Positions 16,921 through 30,757 of a DNA stretch of 47,652 nt are shown here, piece after piece. Under the pieces are notes generated by a model. That model saw only the letters and a program-made list of their open reading frames with translations. It ran no database searches and was not told where the DNA came from. The DNA comes from Priapulus caudatus (lineage: Eukaryota; Priapulida; Priapulimorpha; Priapulimorphida; Priapulidae). The stretch lies in NCBI RefSeq assembly GCF_000485595.1, contig NW_014577941.1, positions 8,611 to 56,262 on the forward strand, given 5' to 3'. Numbering within the stretch: the first letter of the stretch is position 1; each line of letters starts with the position of its first letter. A program made the translations under genes and the position numbers.

Positions 16921-19900
16921 CAGATCTCGCACAAAGGGAAACTCAACATAAACCCAAGTGGTAAATTTTGTTTTATTTTTGTTTTATTTCCATTCAGTAT
17001 AACCAATAAAACACGACAGTTTGTTACAGATAATCAAATCGAGCACGAGTAAATCTCTTTATATATCTGCGATCTCCCTCCCTCTGTCTGTGGGACCCTG
17101 AAAACAAAACCATATTGGGCTATTTGCGGGTGCGCTTAACTGTTCTATGCAATACTGGACTGTGCGCGTTTAGCAATGATTCACGCAATAAATAGAATCT
17201 TGATTTTTTGATTGGTTTTTGTTTTTTGATATTTTTGTTTTTTTTGCATTTAAGTACGCAAATAATAAAAATCATGTTCTGTGTTATTCTCAATTCATCC
17301 TAACTGGACAAGATCACATTACATACAACAGATTTCAATCACGGATTGAGGATATAGAGGCCAGGGCCACAGAGGAGAGGGAGGAAGGAGGGAAGGGAGT
17401 AGAGATCGGCAGATATATATAAAAAAAAAAAAATTAAATAAAAAAAATAAATAAAAAAAAATCCAAAAATCCAAAAAGAATCCAAAAAAGATCCAAGAAT
17501 CAAAAAATGCCAAAATCCCCAAAAAACATCCACAAAATCAAAAAACAAAAACCAAACATACCAAAAATTTAAAAAAAATAAAAAAATAAAAATCCACAAA
17601 ATCCAAGTCAAAATTCAACTGAAATCATTGTATACAGGGTAACACTGGTGCAAAGGTTTTGAGTCAACCACTTCATATGTCGTACGTTACTGTCATGATT
17701 ATAGGGCGCCTAGGCTAAGCATAACTCTATACACATCCAATGGGCACAACACGGCGAGCGCGTTATGCCGCCACATACCGTAATACGACGATACTAACAT
17801 GCAAAGCGCACGCAGTGCCGTAACCGGTACTGTACCATAGACCCGTACTGTACTCAGCGGTGTGCAGCCAGCGTTGCTCATTGCCATGTGTTCATTCCGA
17901 TGTGAATCATGATTGAAGAACAACGGATTGATTGATTCCCTTTCCCTATGGCCAACGTTCGTGCAGTTTCGAGTGAGGGTTGCTTTTTGCAATTACCATC
18001 AACAAAAGCCAGGGGTACCGTCTCACATACTCTTTGTATACAGCGACTTTCTTTATTGTGGTTGACGGGAAATGTAAGAAGGGCCGCGAGTAGGCCCGAG
18101 AATATTCCTTTTAGCTCTTTCATGGCTGCACGGAGTGGTGTATGGCTTATAGTACTTTATTCACATCATAACCCCTATTGAATGCATAGAAGATGCTGTG
18201 TTTGAGCATAACGTTCTGATATTGCCGAGCCAGATCCATAGCGGGATTAGGCGCGGATGGGGTGCCGGTCCTTGACTGTGGCCGGATTAAGATGTGTCGG
18301 AGTGTATATATATCCGTATATATTTTGACCGTTGACGCGGCACACTTGCAAAGGCGTGTGTGTGTGGTGGGGCCACAGTGCCATATGGAGCGTTTCAATA
18401 AAAGTATAATGCGTAAATAAAGTTACGAAATCTATGTTACTACAAAGTCTTAAATGGTTTCTTACTCTTTTCACAACTATGTATTCGATCAAGTTTGCCA
18501 TAGTTAAAATGCTGAGAGTATTGCTCTGGTATTGTGGTCTGTAGTTTGTCGTGCATGTGCGTGGTGTGGCGGTCGCTGAGGTGTGCGGTGTGGTGGCGAC
18601 GTGCAGTGAGGGTCTAGCTGGTCGTCTGGTGTGCCTTGCGCCGCCTCTTGCACAAATGACACATAAATTACATATATAATATATAATTTTAATATACAAA
18701 TATATTAATATTTTCATATATTTAATGTTTTAATATATTTTTAATATATTTATATTTTAATATATTATAATTTAGTAATTTATATATTTAATTATATAAT
18801 AATTTAAGAATTATATATATAATTTATATATTTTTAAATTTATAATTTGATATATTATATTTCCTGGGCGGCAGCGGGGGCTATAGTTTGTGCGGTAGCG
18901 CTGACGATGTGACCGCAGTGTGCGCTAGGTGTGGCGTGTCTTGGGTGGTCCGCACGTCGTGGTGTAGATGTCCGGTTTGGTGTTGTTGTGTGTAGTAGTG
19001 TCGATGTGATGTGTATTATATGGTGCGTGTAGTGTGTACCTGTGTGTGGTGGTGTGTTGTGGTTTTAGTTTCATATGACATTTCTTACGCATGAGAAAGC
19101 TTAGTCTCGAGCTCTTTGTGCAGAAGTTGTTTTGTAGATTTCTTAATTCTGCTGTCGACTTAATGAGATTTATGAGGCGAGCTGTTTGAAGGGAGTCTGC
19201 GCGTAAGTAGAGAGGAGAAGGCATTATTTTGGGTGGCATTTTTTTTGTGGCAGACCGGAAGCTAGCGCACCGGAAAGAGATAGAATGGCAAGGATGGATA
19301 TGAAGACGAATTTGTGAACGCAAACAGAGGTTGAAAATGCCTCGATGGGACGGCTGGTAGCGCAGGGACATAATATGGACGTTCAAAATTATTCGTGTTG
19401 GATTAGTAGAAGGGATTGTGGCGCATTCGGAGCTAGATGGCGTGAAAGCCATGGTATCGAGCGAGGGAGGGTCGGCCATTTATGTGTGTGGATGAGAAAC
19501 CGGGATCCGGAAGGATTACTGGGCTGTGAGAAATTACGCCCTGCATATGAGTGGCCAAGGAAGTATCGAACGGAGTAGAGCCACAAAGGATATGTAGGGT
19601 ATTTACATGAATAACAGTGTATGTTTTGTAAGCGCAGTAAAGGGCAGGTGCCGTATTTAAATTATTTATGTTCAATAGTGTAGTTCAGGGCGTGTGCAGC
19701 TAATGGCGCGCATCTACTGTTTGTTCACACCTAGAGACACTGACACGATAATTTATAAGCCGGGTTCACCACGCAGTCAAATGATTTGGCTGCGAGCAAG
19801 ATGGCTAGATTTGGCTCGGGCCAAATTTGGGCTCGGCCTAAAGGTTGAGTCGGCGCAAGTTCACACGTAACGCAAAAGTGGGAATAGCGAGTCTGTCAAA

Positions 19901-21573
19901 TTCTAAAGGTTAAATTCAAATAAATTTTTATTGCACAAATTCTCACAGATAAATTGGCCGTATGTCGCGAGATGGGGCGGTTGCTTCTCTTTAGGCAGAG
20001 AAAAGTGTTTTTTTTCGGTTTCACGGAGTGGTTAATATAACGAATCTTTGGCGAACGGGCATCCTGATAAAAAAATTCGAATTGTGATATATGTTTTGGA
20101 ATTTTATGACTGCTTTATAAGTGTATACTTTGTTTATACTGTTTAACCGGATTTAGTAATTCTACCTGACTTACCTGCTCGCCGAAAGCTTGAGTTTGCT
20201 AATTTGGCTGGGCGGGCCTGGTCGACGTTTTCGATGGGGCCAATCTGCTCGGGCTAAATTAGGGCTAAGCCAAGAAACGTTACGTAGTGAACGTCGGCTC
20301 GGCCAAAGTCAAAATAGGACGAGGAACCGATACTGGGACTCAATGGGCCAAAAAAGTACGTTGAGAAAAGACGTGAACCGAAAGACTATTGGATATAAGA
20401 ATAGTGTTGACGTGCAGGAGAGAGAGAGAGATAGTGATATCGCCTGAAATGGAGGCATTATGTGTAATGCTTGTGGACATTAAGAAATAGCAGTTAGCCT
20501 AAACTCTAGACTTAGACCTTTAGACTCGTTCCTCCTAACTGCTAGCGCGTCTCATCACATCCGCTAAGCACTTAATTGCATAAGCCCTGAACCTGAAACT
20601 CCTACTCTGAATTAGTAAAGGAATAAAACAAAAGTGTTAGCACAATTAATAAAAGTTGACCTATGGACGACAATTTAGAACAATCAGGACCGTCCTCCCT
20701 TAGAGGGCTCAACTATCTCTCCCTTGTGCAAAATTGTATATAGGACAGGAATACACTATACCATAGAGTGGTCGCTAGACGCCTATTACGGCCAGCACTA
20801 GAGACTTGACCCAAGTTCCTGCGTGTAGAATATTTGACTACATGCACATTACTCTTACAGCAGGATCCATCCAATTAATGGTTAATTACTTTAAATTTAT
20901 TCAAATGTTGTATTTCAGATGTGGCGTTTGATTCGTTAGAAGTGTTTTTCAATCTGATATCCAATAATTTGTTTATTGGTTTGGTTAAATTGTATTAATA
21001 AAATTGTGTTCGTACGTTGTCTGTTTTTCTCTAAGTTGTATTAGCGCGGTGTTTGTGGTGAGTGGTTGTAGGTGTGTGACGGGCTGGCGCCGTTGTTGCG
21101 TTTGGCCCCAGCTGGGAGTGCGGCTGGCAGTTGACGTAGTGATGTCAGCCTTAGCGTTCGATGGGGTACTGTGTGTGTGTGTTATGGTTGACGCTTGCAA
21201 TACACCAGCACGGTCGCGTGGCATTTTGCTGGGTTGCTGAATTGCGACGAAGAATAGCACCTCGCGGAACCGTTCAATATTCGTGGTGTTGAACTCGTTT
21301 CCCTGGTCAACATCAGACCGACAAAGCCATGATGAATGTTGATATGTTTATCCGTTAACGGTACGTCTGGTCGTCTCGTCACTAACTAAATACTCGTCCT
21401 ACCTTGAACGCTAGACTCTCGAGTATTAAACTGCTGCAGTCTTCTCGGTCTTATATGTGCAGTCTAGCGCGATTACTGCACCTCGGATCCTGGACGTGGG
21501 TGGTTGCACCGGGTGTGTCGGGCCGTGGAATATAACGCTTCGTATCAGAGCTTGCGTTATCTCATTTAACTTA
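16921..21573. other. Noisy second copy of 10781-14959
   Basis: Same landmark order as 10781-14959 but with frequent small indels. The telomere array is scrambled (20500-20640) and AGMAT exon 1 is unreadable (about 21200-21330). Most likely uncorrected long-read sequence placed beside the clean copy. Nothing coding can be supported here. Confidence 0.65.
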
Positions 21574-24500
21574 TATATATCAACTTGAACATAAAAAAAT
21601 TTTTAATTTTGATATTCTCTTGTCCATCAATTTGATTGCCTATATCTTATAACATTTGTAGGTTAGATCATTTGCGACTTGCATAGATCCTACGGTTTCT
21701 TTACTACATAAGGCCTCCGTGTAATAGGACACGGTGCTATCGCTCACTTTAATTAGATTTTCGAGATATGTCTGTTTGACTTACGATCAACGAGTGGTTC
21801 GTCGCTCTGTTACTAGTACGATGCCATGGTGTGTAGTTTTATCTCTCGAATGTTTTGAATATTTCGACTTCTTGATGTTTTGGAGCTGTTTGCGCTCACT
21901 ATTGAACGAAATTGCCCCTATAGTGCCAACAGTTACTACAAGATACTTGAATTAAGTTTTTTCTGATTTTAATAAAACTTAGATTTTGCATAGAATAGTA
22001 ATTATTTTCTGGTTGATATTCTCGCGTTATGCATTGTTTGCAACGAATTGGACTTATTAAATTTGAGCATTTTACTGACGCTTGTTGTTTATGCTTTTCT
22101 TTTAAAATAGTGTGCGGTTTATGGTGAATTCCGTCACATTCGATGTTTCATAATTGTGTGGGTTCGTGGCGATAAAAAACTGGTTTAGAGAGTTGAACTT
22201 TCGGGTGGACTGAGGCGGGTGGGCAAAGTTTTTTATTTATGTCATGGAGGCTTATTTGTAGGCTACTTTTGGATGTTATGACTGACGTTTTTAGTTTCGG
22301 GCGATAAACCATCAAATATTACTAGTAAGAGTTGATAGCAGATAATGGTTTATATTCAGTGGGTAATTCATTAGTTGTGCTTTTGTAGAGGTTATTCTAA
22401 GCCCCAGGTTCGATTATATGCGTTCATGAGGTTTTAAAGAAGACTATGATCATTGTGTGTCTCGTTTATACTACTAGTGAGCTTCGAATGCGGCGCACTT
22501 TGAGTGTGTGCACGAATTCGTATCTCCCCAAGTATGATTATCGCTTATCGAGTGGCATAGTGGAAGCTCGTAAGTGAGTGGCCTCTGGCGATCGATGATC
22601 GCATTTCGTGCGTTTAATCCTTCAATCTGCAATCTATCGGCATTCCATTTGCATCCATCTTCATACTTATCTGCGTGGTCCCTTTGGACGTGTGCGAGTA
22701 ATGTGTCGTGTGTAGAGGACGGTGATATTACTCGAGTGAAATTCTATGGCAGTCTCCTCTCATTAAAGTCACTTTTCTTTACAGTTTAATACACAAGTGT
22801 TGCTTAAAATCTAAATTGTTAACAACAATTCAAATTATTGAATATACAATTCCTTTTAATATTGTTATCAAAGCAATTTTATTTTATCAAGTTGTGAGGA
22901 ATATCTATAGAAAGGGATGCAATTTCGTAATATGAATTACAGATCAGATTTTTCTTAGCAACTCTCATTGCGGACTTTCAAAATACTTTGAGTGAGTTAT
23001 TTCATTCCTTACGATCAGTTGCATAAAATTTTTAGTTAGGTCAGGTGCAAAATACTTATTAGCTTTGTTTCATTAACTATTATGGACACTTCGCATTACA
23101 TTAGGTACGCTATGTAAGTGTGTTAAAATTCTTGACGCGTATGCATCAAGGGTCTACATATGAGGTATTACAAGGTTTTATGAATTAGACTATGTAGCGT
23201 GATAATACAGAATTCGTGTGTTCACAGTAATGTTTTGAATATTAAGATTGATTTACTGCTTTAAATTCATTGAGGATCACTCGAGAGATGTGCGAAAGTC
23301 TAACAGCGTGTTGTTTACTATGAAGATTGATCATTTAGCGTGCCAAACGAAGCGAAAGTGTCAGGTAGCGTTAAAGTTATGTAAGGGAATATACTAATTA
23401 AGCTTTCAAAGGTGATGGACTAATATTAAAATTGTTTTAAATCACGAGACATTTAGTTTGGATTTGTGTAAAAATTCAGATCGCGGATGTCATTAATTAT
23501 GCGGGATGTATACCTGATAAGGTGGGTGATATTTCAGTACTATGGTCACTAAAATATTCTTACTAATGTGTTAGCTATTGTGTCGCCTCTGGACTTAATT
23601 TGTGATGGGTATCAGGTCGGGCGAGAGGGTTTGGTGTGACGTTGGGCAAAAAATCGAATGTACAGAGAATATAGTTTGGGGCTGAAGGATGTTTCATTAA
23701 AATTTATAGGATCTTTTGGCTAGTCTATAGTACACTTTGATTCTACTCTTTTCCGGGAATCAGCCATACTATTCGAACTTCCATACTCTCGCCAAATCAT
23801 TATAATTCTTATATTGTCTCCGTGGCTCAGAAATTGCGGTTAATCTTTTTCCTAGAGAATGAGTTTATAACGCCAATTTTAGCAATTATGTTGGAGTGAG
23901 TTCTCGGGGATGGACTCTTGGCAATTTTGTTATACTTAGGTACCCTGAGCGGCTGATGGTTTCGTGTTTGATTTAAGATGTTGGGTATTATTTGATCTAT
24001 TTTACAAACAAGAACGCGTGTCTTTATTCCGGTTAATCGTTTTAAGCCATAGCGTAGGTTTAGTTAAGATTGTGGTTGACGGGGGAAGTGCCAGTGTTGC
24101 GCAATAAGCTGTTTAGGCGTGACGTCACGTCCAGGTCACGTGTTGCTAAGTCTTTACAATAGCTTTTTGACTGGCGGAGAGAGCCAAGACCGGCACTTTA
24201 ATATTCTTTGTTCGACTAAATTTTATATCATTTTTGCAATTAATTTTTAAGCGATATATATTGCCTTATGAACGAAGTTAGTTTGTTTGTCTTAGGTATT
24301 GGTTTGATGTCGCGGGTGTTTATTATTTCGCAGCTTGTTTTACTAGCTGTTTTATATGCCGGTCACATGATGGAGCGTTCTTTGAGAAAGGTAGGATTGC
24401 AGCTTTGATGTTCTAAATTCGTGCTTTTTTCCATTATTTCGCTCTTTGTTTGCTTATGGTATTATATTATTTCTTATATCTCGCCTAACAACAAAAATTG

Positions 24501-25200
24501 CATTGAGCTCAGCTGTGCCACACTGTGTGCGGCCGCGGTTTGGTTATCTTGTTTTTTTTGAAGGTTTGTTTGATTTCAGATTGAGCCGCAAACGCTGCCA
24601 GTTGCCCTTGCAACTCAGGTATACCCTGCCACAATGCTAGCAGCTATTTTAAACGGTTCAGGGACGGCAAAGTCTACCAGCAGCGAATCCGAGTCAACCG
24701 GCATTAAGCTCGCAATTGCACTCAACGGGCGCGAAGCCGGCGGGTATACGGATTTACAAAAAAAACATAGATTAAGGCGAAATTTCGCCTATGATTTGCA
24801 ATGCGTTGTGTTGGGGGTGCATTACCCTCAATCTAATAACATCTGCACTCAGTAGAGCTGAGTATCATCTGTTAAGAGATTATTTACGCTTTTTTACAGG
24901 TGTTTTTTCTAAGAGCCTGAATACCGTTGACTCTCTGAATCCTTGTATACGAGTGTTGGATTACTATAAAATCCGAACAGGATCGACAAGATAATTTAAG
25001 TGTACAGATTCAGATATACCTCATGTAGTTTTATGTGAGAATGATTTATGGTTTGAATCAATACATCCACAAATTCGTGATGCGGATAAAATGGAAATAC
25101 ATATATTCAGGTGAATTTGCGTTCCGTTAGTATACAGTGACTACCTCTTATATCAAATGGATTATTGAAGTAGCTTGGTAAACATGGTGGGCTCGCATGC
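21574..25200. other. No gene recognised
   Basis: AT-rich sequence of apparent low accuracy. GTGACGTCACGTCCAGGTCA at about 24119 and a CACAATGCTAGCA stretch at 24630 repeat 16510 and 16873, so part of it may be a noisy version of the 16.5-16.9 kb region. The frame at 24634-24855 has no family signature. Confidence 0.4.
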
Positions 25201-25544
25201 TTTACTAAACTTAAGCGCACTATTTCGGTTCCACGCATCTTTTATATCCCCTTTATTCTGGTATATTTGTTTTGTGTATGATTGCTTAGACTCATTTCAT
25301 AATATCTAAAACAGGTCAACATGCTATAACTGTTAATGGTTGGATTTTAATATCTTTGCAGCATTTATAAGTACACCCGTATTACATAGGACGACGGTAG
25401 CAGTAGTAAACGGCTAATGTGTGCTGTAATAAAACCTAATAGTAAAAAGGCCCGTAAGAAATTTCTTACAGACAAATTCAGCTAATGTGCATATGCGAGG
25501 ATGGCAAAAATATATGCATGGGTTGTAGAATTGAGGCGGGTAAT

Positions 25545-27000
25545 GCTATCCCCCGGGCGCGTGTATTTTTTCCGTTCCGCAAATGCGAGAGGGTTGCTCT
25601 GATTGGCCTGCTTTGATTTGCTCTGACGTGATAAACCTTCAACAGAGAGAACAAACGCCCATTTGTAAATATTTGTTTTTAGTTCATCATAGGCGATTAT
25701 AAGTAAGTTTAAACCACATTTTACTCATTAACTATAGAATATATATTCATGTTAATTACAATTCTTTGTGTACTGTGGTTATTTTCATCTTAATTCTTAA
25801 GTTATGAGAGGGTTTGGGCTCTCGTAAGACGCTCTCGTAATCACTTACTACATACCGTAGTAACATACGAATGACCTGTGTGATGTTATAATACCCCAGT
25901 AGCCAAAACATCCTATGTACATTACAAAATGGCAGTGTTCAGCGGTGACCCCAAACATTTTGATAATTTTGTTATTCTTTGAAAATTTGAGCATTTCTAA
26001 GCAAACAATTAATACTCAGGGCATTATCAATTCATACAGAACTATATAAGATTATGACTCTATAACAAAGAATATTCAATTTGGGTTTTTTCCACGTACC
26101 CAAACTATCCATTGGCTTTAATTAAGTCCCACAACATACATGTATGTAAAAAAAAACAAAAAAAACGGGTGACAGTTTATTTGAAACTCTAATCATATTT
26201 TACATACAAACTAATTTGTCTGCTGTAATGTATTGCTACCTGTTTCTTAAAGAAAGTACGTGAAAGCATTGGTTGTAAAATGACTTTATTACTTGGGAAG
26301 CATATGAAATAAACAGATTTTGCTGAAATAGTAATCCATGGATATTGAAAGAATATTGATAACTGTCCTGAAATATACGTTTTTGAAACACTGTAGGCCT
26401 ACATGTACTTGGTCTACATTAATTACATCAGTTGGATGAAATAATTTTGTATGAAAAGTATGCATATAGTTTTGAAGGCTATAATGTCACCAACATATTA
26501 TGAATTTGTTTCACTTGAATTAATGAAGAGGGGTAAATATTAATGTCAGTTAATCAAATACATATTGAATAGGGTTACATAGTTGTTTGGTTACATTATT
26601 GTATCTATCTTTACTCTAGCTCTAGTACTATAGGCGGAGCTATCTTTACTCCTGCGATGAGAGCGAAGGGCTCTCGTACGAGTACGTATCCTACGTATGT
26701 AGTAAGTGTTACGAGACGTCTTACAAGAGCCCACCTCTCATAACTTAAGATTAAAATGAAAAAACAGAGTTACACAAAGAATTGTAATTATAGTGATATT
26801 ATATTTCTATATTAATGAGTAAAATGTGTGTTTTTAAACTTACTTATAATTGCCTGATGATGAACTAAAACACATTTTACAAAATAGGCGTTTGTTCTCT
26901 TGTTTGTAAGGTTTATCGCGTCAGAGCAAATAAAGCAGGCCAATCAGAGGCTCAGATCAGAGGAACCCTTTGCGCATTTGCGGTACGGAAAATAGAAGCA
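25545..27000. mobile_element. Element with about 300-bp terminal inverted repeats
   Basis: The left arm (25545-25865, CGCGTGTATTTTTTCCGTTC onward) is the inverse of the right arm (26690-27000, ending GCGCATTTGCGGTACGG). The arms share AATTGTAATTA, GAACAAACGCC and CTTAAGTTATGAGAGGG-type motifs. The inner 800 bp is AT-rich with no transposase. The copy in the duplicated segment is at 31222-32712. Related single arms at 30465-30730, 36360-36680 and 38155-38195 suggest a larger element with the same ends. Confidence 0.65.
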
Positions 27001-27419
27001 TACTGTATTACTCAACCAAATTAAGACATGTGAGGTATCAAAATGACCGTATTAGTATCAGGAACACATATGGATAGCAATATATTCAATCTTAAACAGA
27101 CAGAGGAGAGACAACAGAAAATAATTAGCTATTTGGTGTCAAAATGCTGTTTTAATCGAAATACATTTTGTATTGTAGTTTCAATTAGCAGATTTCGTCA
27201 ATAAAACTCAAATATAAGCAATTCAAATATGTGATACAAACAATGGGACATGTATAGTAATTATTCACACAACTCAACTGTTTCTGTCACAAGTAAAGCA
27301 TAGCTACTCAATATCTGTCTATAGACTTTGGTCTTGCCAATACTAACACAAAATATGTTTAAAATAAAATGCAAAAATAAAAATTATGCAGAAATAAAGG
27401 TCGCTTTCACACAACACCG

Positions 27420-27503
27420 AGCAGCACACACAGATACCTACACGCATGCATGCACTCACACGGTACACACTCACTCACTCACGCACACGCACACGCACCG
27501 ACA

Positions 27504-27535
<32 letters not shown>

Positions 27536-27700
27536 CGCACACGCACACGACACGCCCACGCCACGCACGCAGCACGACACACAGCACACACCACACGCAC
27601 ACGCACACGAACGCACACACACACACACAGTCACGCACACACGCACGCACGCACGCACACACAACACAACGACACGAACACCACCCACATATATTTGTAT
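27420..27700. repeat. CA/CACG microsatellite
   Basis: (CACA/CACG)n, copied at 33150-33440. The frames on both strands are artefacts. Confidence 0.85.
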
Positions 27701-27882
27701 CAATCATCAGGTAATCGTAGCTCGAGCTGACCTTTCAACACTAATCTGATGCATCGAGAAATAAAGGCGCGACGGGAAAATTCTCCACACATTGTTGTTA
27801 TATTATGTTCGCCCTGCAGTAACATGAACTGCTATCAAGTCCATCCATGGACGACCGTACCAGTATGACGAGAGAGCAACAC

Positions 27883-27883
<1 letters not shown>

Positions 27884-27921
<38 letters not shown>

Positions 27922-27953
27922 CTCTCTCTCTCTCTCTCTCTCATCTCCTCTCT

Positions 27954-27999
<46 letters not shown>

Positions 28000-28270
28000 G
28001 CTCCCCTCTTCTCATCTCTTCTCTCTTCTCTCTCTCTCTCTCTTTCTCTTTCGCTCCCCTCTCTTCTCTCTCTCCTCCCTTCTCTCGCTCTCTCTTCTCT
28101 CTCTCTCTCTCTCTTCTCTCTCCTGCTTTCTCTCTCTCTCTCTCAGCTCTGTCTCTCTCTCTCTCGCGCTTTTCGCGCCTTCACTCTGCTCTGTTTCTCT
28201 CTCTCGTCTCTTCTTCATCTCTCTCTCCCTTTCACTGCTCCTCTTCTTCCTCCTCTCCCCTCTATCTCTT
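27884..28270. repeat. CT polypyrimidine tract
   Basis: About 390 bp of nearly pure pyrimidine on the plus strand, copied at 33640-34060. The Leu/Ser and Arg/Glu frames are artefacts. Confidence 0.9.
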
Positions 28271-28327
28271 ACACAGTCAAGATGATGTCGACACTCCATG
28301 ACCGACTAATCTTTTCTGTAGCTAATC

Positions 28328-28584
28328 ATAACACACCACCACACACAAACAGGTACAACACAGACACCACACACACACACACACACACAACACACCACAC
28401 ACACGCCCGACGCACACGCACACGCACACGTACCGTAGCGCACCACGCACACGCACACGCACACGCACACGCACACGCACACGACACGCACACGCACACG
28501 CACACACACAGCACACACAGATACCACACTACATACCAACATCACACAACGCTGCGCGCGCGCGACATTACAATACACACACAC

Positions 28585-28623
<39 letters not shown>

Positions 28624-28672
28624 TGCGACACACACACACACACACACACATACTCACACAACACAGCACACG
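28328..28672. repeat. Second CA/CACG microsatellite
   Basis: (CACA/CACG)n, copied at 34130-34500. Confidence 0.85.
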
Positions 28673-29272
28673 TATCGCCATCGTAAAAATTCAAGCAATC
28701 GGAGAAGCCTCGTAAAACTAATCTTGGCCGTCGCAGATTCATAGCGCCGACAAGACAAGATAAGCGAGGGTGGTTTGCATAAGACGCTAAACAGACGGAA
28801 GGTCACGCCACGTCTACGGCTGAGCCGTAACATAGATGCGGCAACGACGGTGGACGACTAGAAGAAAAACACACGACACGCACACCGAATCGAACGAGGA
28901 ACAATCTCCGCCTGTCTCCGGTTTTCGAGAGTTTCGTGAAATGTTTGTCCTTCTCCGGAGCTCTTCAAAGTCATTGCTGAGTCAGTTCACAACGGCTAAA
29001 ACTTCAGCACCGTTTTAACGTCATGTGACATGCTTATTAATCATTATAAATAAATATATCATATGAATAGTAATAGTAATATAATAATATTTTAAGGAGA
29101 AGAAGAGCGAAGGAGAAGCAAGAAGTAAAAGTAAGAAAGAAGAAGATAGAAGCAACATGAGCAATCTGCTACGAAGCGAAAAGCTGCCCTAGATCGGATT
29201 TAAAATACCACATTACTATGAGCCTATATATATAGGGTCGATGCAATTCCGCTGTCCATCATCCAGTCGCGC

Positions 29273-29579
29273 TCAACGAAATGTGTTTGGGCAGCATGTC
29301 TCGAGATCTCTAAACTTTACAAGATTTTCAAGCCAAGGACTTGTAACGCCCTGCCAACATCTGCTCTCAATAAATTGGGCGGGACATTGCAAAACTTCAT
29401 TTTTTTCTGTTTTACAAATAACACATGTTCCAATGATTAGGTCATGCCACTGCTGTGGAAGCTGCAGTAGATCGGCTACTTTTGAATATTCTGTTGACAT
29501 TGGTTTTTTATATGACGAGGCTGTGAATTCAGGGACCTTCTTCAAATCACGAATCGCTGTTCGGCTGTTTACTACCTGA
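29273..29579 (-). CDS. Possible unidentified exon or transposon ORF fragment
   Basis: About 100 codons open on the minus strand directly after a good acceptor (ATTGTTTCAG|GTAGTA), reading VVNSRTAIRDLKKVPEFTAS, SYKKPMSTEYSKVADLLQLP, then QQWHDLIIGTCVICKTEKNE. The composition is protein-like, with a CVIC pair, but I do not recognise the family. The copy at 35112-35400 is broken by frameshifts, which may be sequencing error. The opposite strand is also open over the same interval, so this is weak evidence of coding. It may belong to the element that surrounds it. Confidence 0.25.
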
Positions 29580-30732
29580 AACAATATTGAAACTTGACAT
29601 ATTAGATTGTATTATTTATTTTTTTTATTTATGGCCAATTAGTAACAAAATGAGTCTAGTATCAGTATTGAAATAGATATTTGATATTACTTAAAACTGT
29701 GTAATACATGTCATTTTGCCAATTAACAATAGTTTAGTATTGTTTGATTATTGGTGCAAGCTAGCATTTTGACACCAAAATTAAATAAAATGAGATCGTT
29801 GTTCTCATCTGCTAGCTTCCAGATTAAATATATTCTATTAAAATGATGTTCTGAATTATAAACGTCATCTTTATACCTACGTGGTCGAATTTGGTTGAAG
29901 TAATAAACTCTTGTGATTATTTCATTTTTCTGGTACATTTATCATGGCGGGCCATTTGGGTGACGTCATTACTGAACCCATTGCCTACATTGAAACACAG
30001 CTGTTACTTATTTTATAACATTGAATGCCATCCAGGGTATCGAATTAGTATAATTGCCCCTTTTGATTTTTTGTATGACAATTAGAACTAAATACTTTTG
30101 CAAATTTATCGCAAAATAGATTTTGGCGGCCATTTTAAGTCGCCATTTGAATTTGAAAGACGATGAGAAAGACCAAACTATTATAAATCAATTGTGTGGG
30201 TTCTGGAACATATATGCGTTGTTTACGTCTTGGTTTGTATGTGTACTTTTTGACACTATTGATAGGATATTTGTAAAAGTATGAATTTTTTTATGGCACT
30301 ACTTGGCGCGCCATCTTGGAAAAATGGACGGGTATGAGGATAAATTCCGCGATGGCTCACCTACTTGAAAAAATCCACAATACATAATCTATATGTACAC
30401 AAGAAATGGTGCTTTCTTCACAAAGTGCACAATACCATCGAATTATAGGTCCTTAGGGCCCTTGCACTTATTACGCGACGTCTTACGAGACGCCACAACC
30501 TCAATAACTTAAGATTAGCGATGATAAATACACAGTTACACAAAGAATTGTAACTCATTTAGTGAGATTACTTATTCGTATCATAATGAGTAAAAATGTG
30601 TTGTCTTTAAACTTACTCTATAATCGCCTAGATGATGAACTAAAACAAATATATTACATTGGGACGTTTGTTCTCTTGTGTTGAAGCGATTATACGTCAG
30701 TCAGCAAAATCAAAGCAGCCATCAGGGAGCAC

Positions 30733-30757
30733 NNNNNNNNNNNNNNNNNNNNNNNNN
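30733..30757. other. Assembly gap of 25 N
   Basis: A run of exactly 25 N between two near-identical 5.5 kb copies. The true gap size is unknown and may be negative. Confidence 0.99.

Larger units (their letters stand above)
25200..30732. repeat. 5.5-5.7 kb duplicated segment, copy A
   Basis: Matches 31025-36660 in order: a long inverted-repeat element, CA array, CT tract, second CA array, a possible exon near 29.3-29.6 kb, and a further inverted arm at 30465-30730. The two copies differ mainly by short indels. They are separated by a 25-N gap. Confidence 0.75.

Noticed and set aside
18925-19479. 184-codon minus-strand frame
   Set aside because: Located in the noisy copy, His/Thr-rich and repeat-like, with no recognised domain and no counterpart in the clean copy.
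27847-28686. 279-codon frame rich in Ser and Leu
   Set aside because: It spans a CT tract and CA arrays; the low-complexity translation has no gene features. The same holds for 33625-34545.
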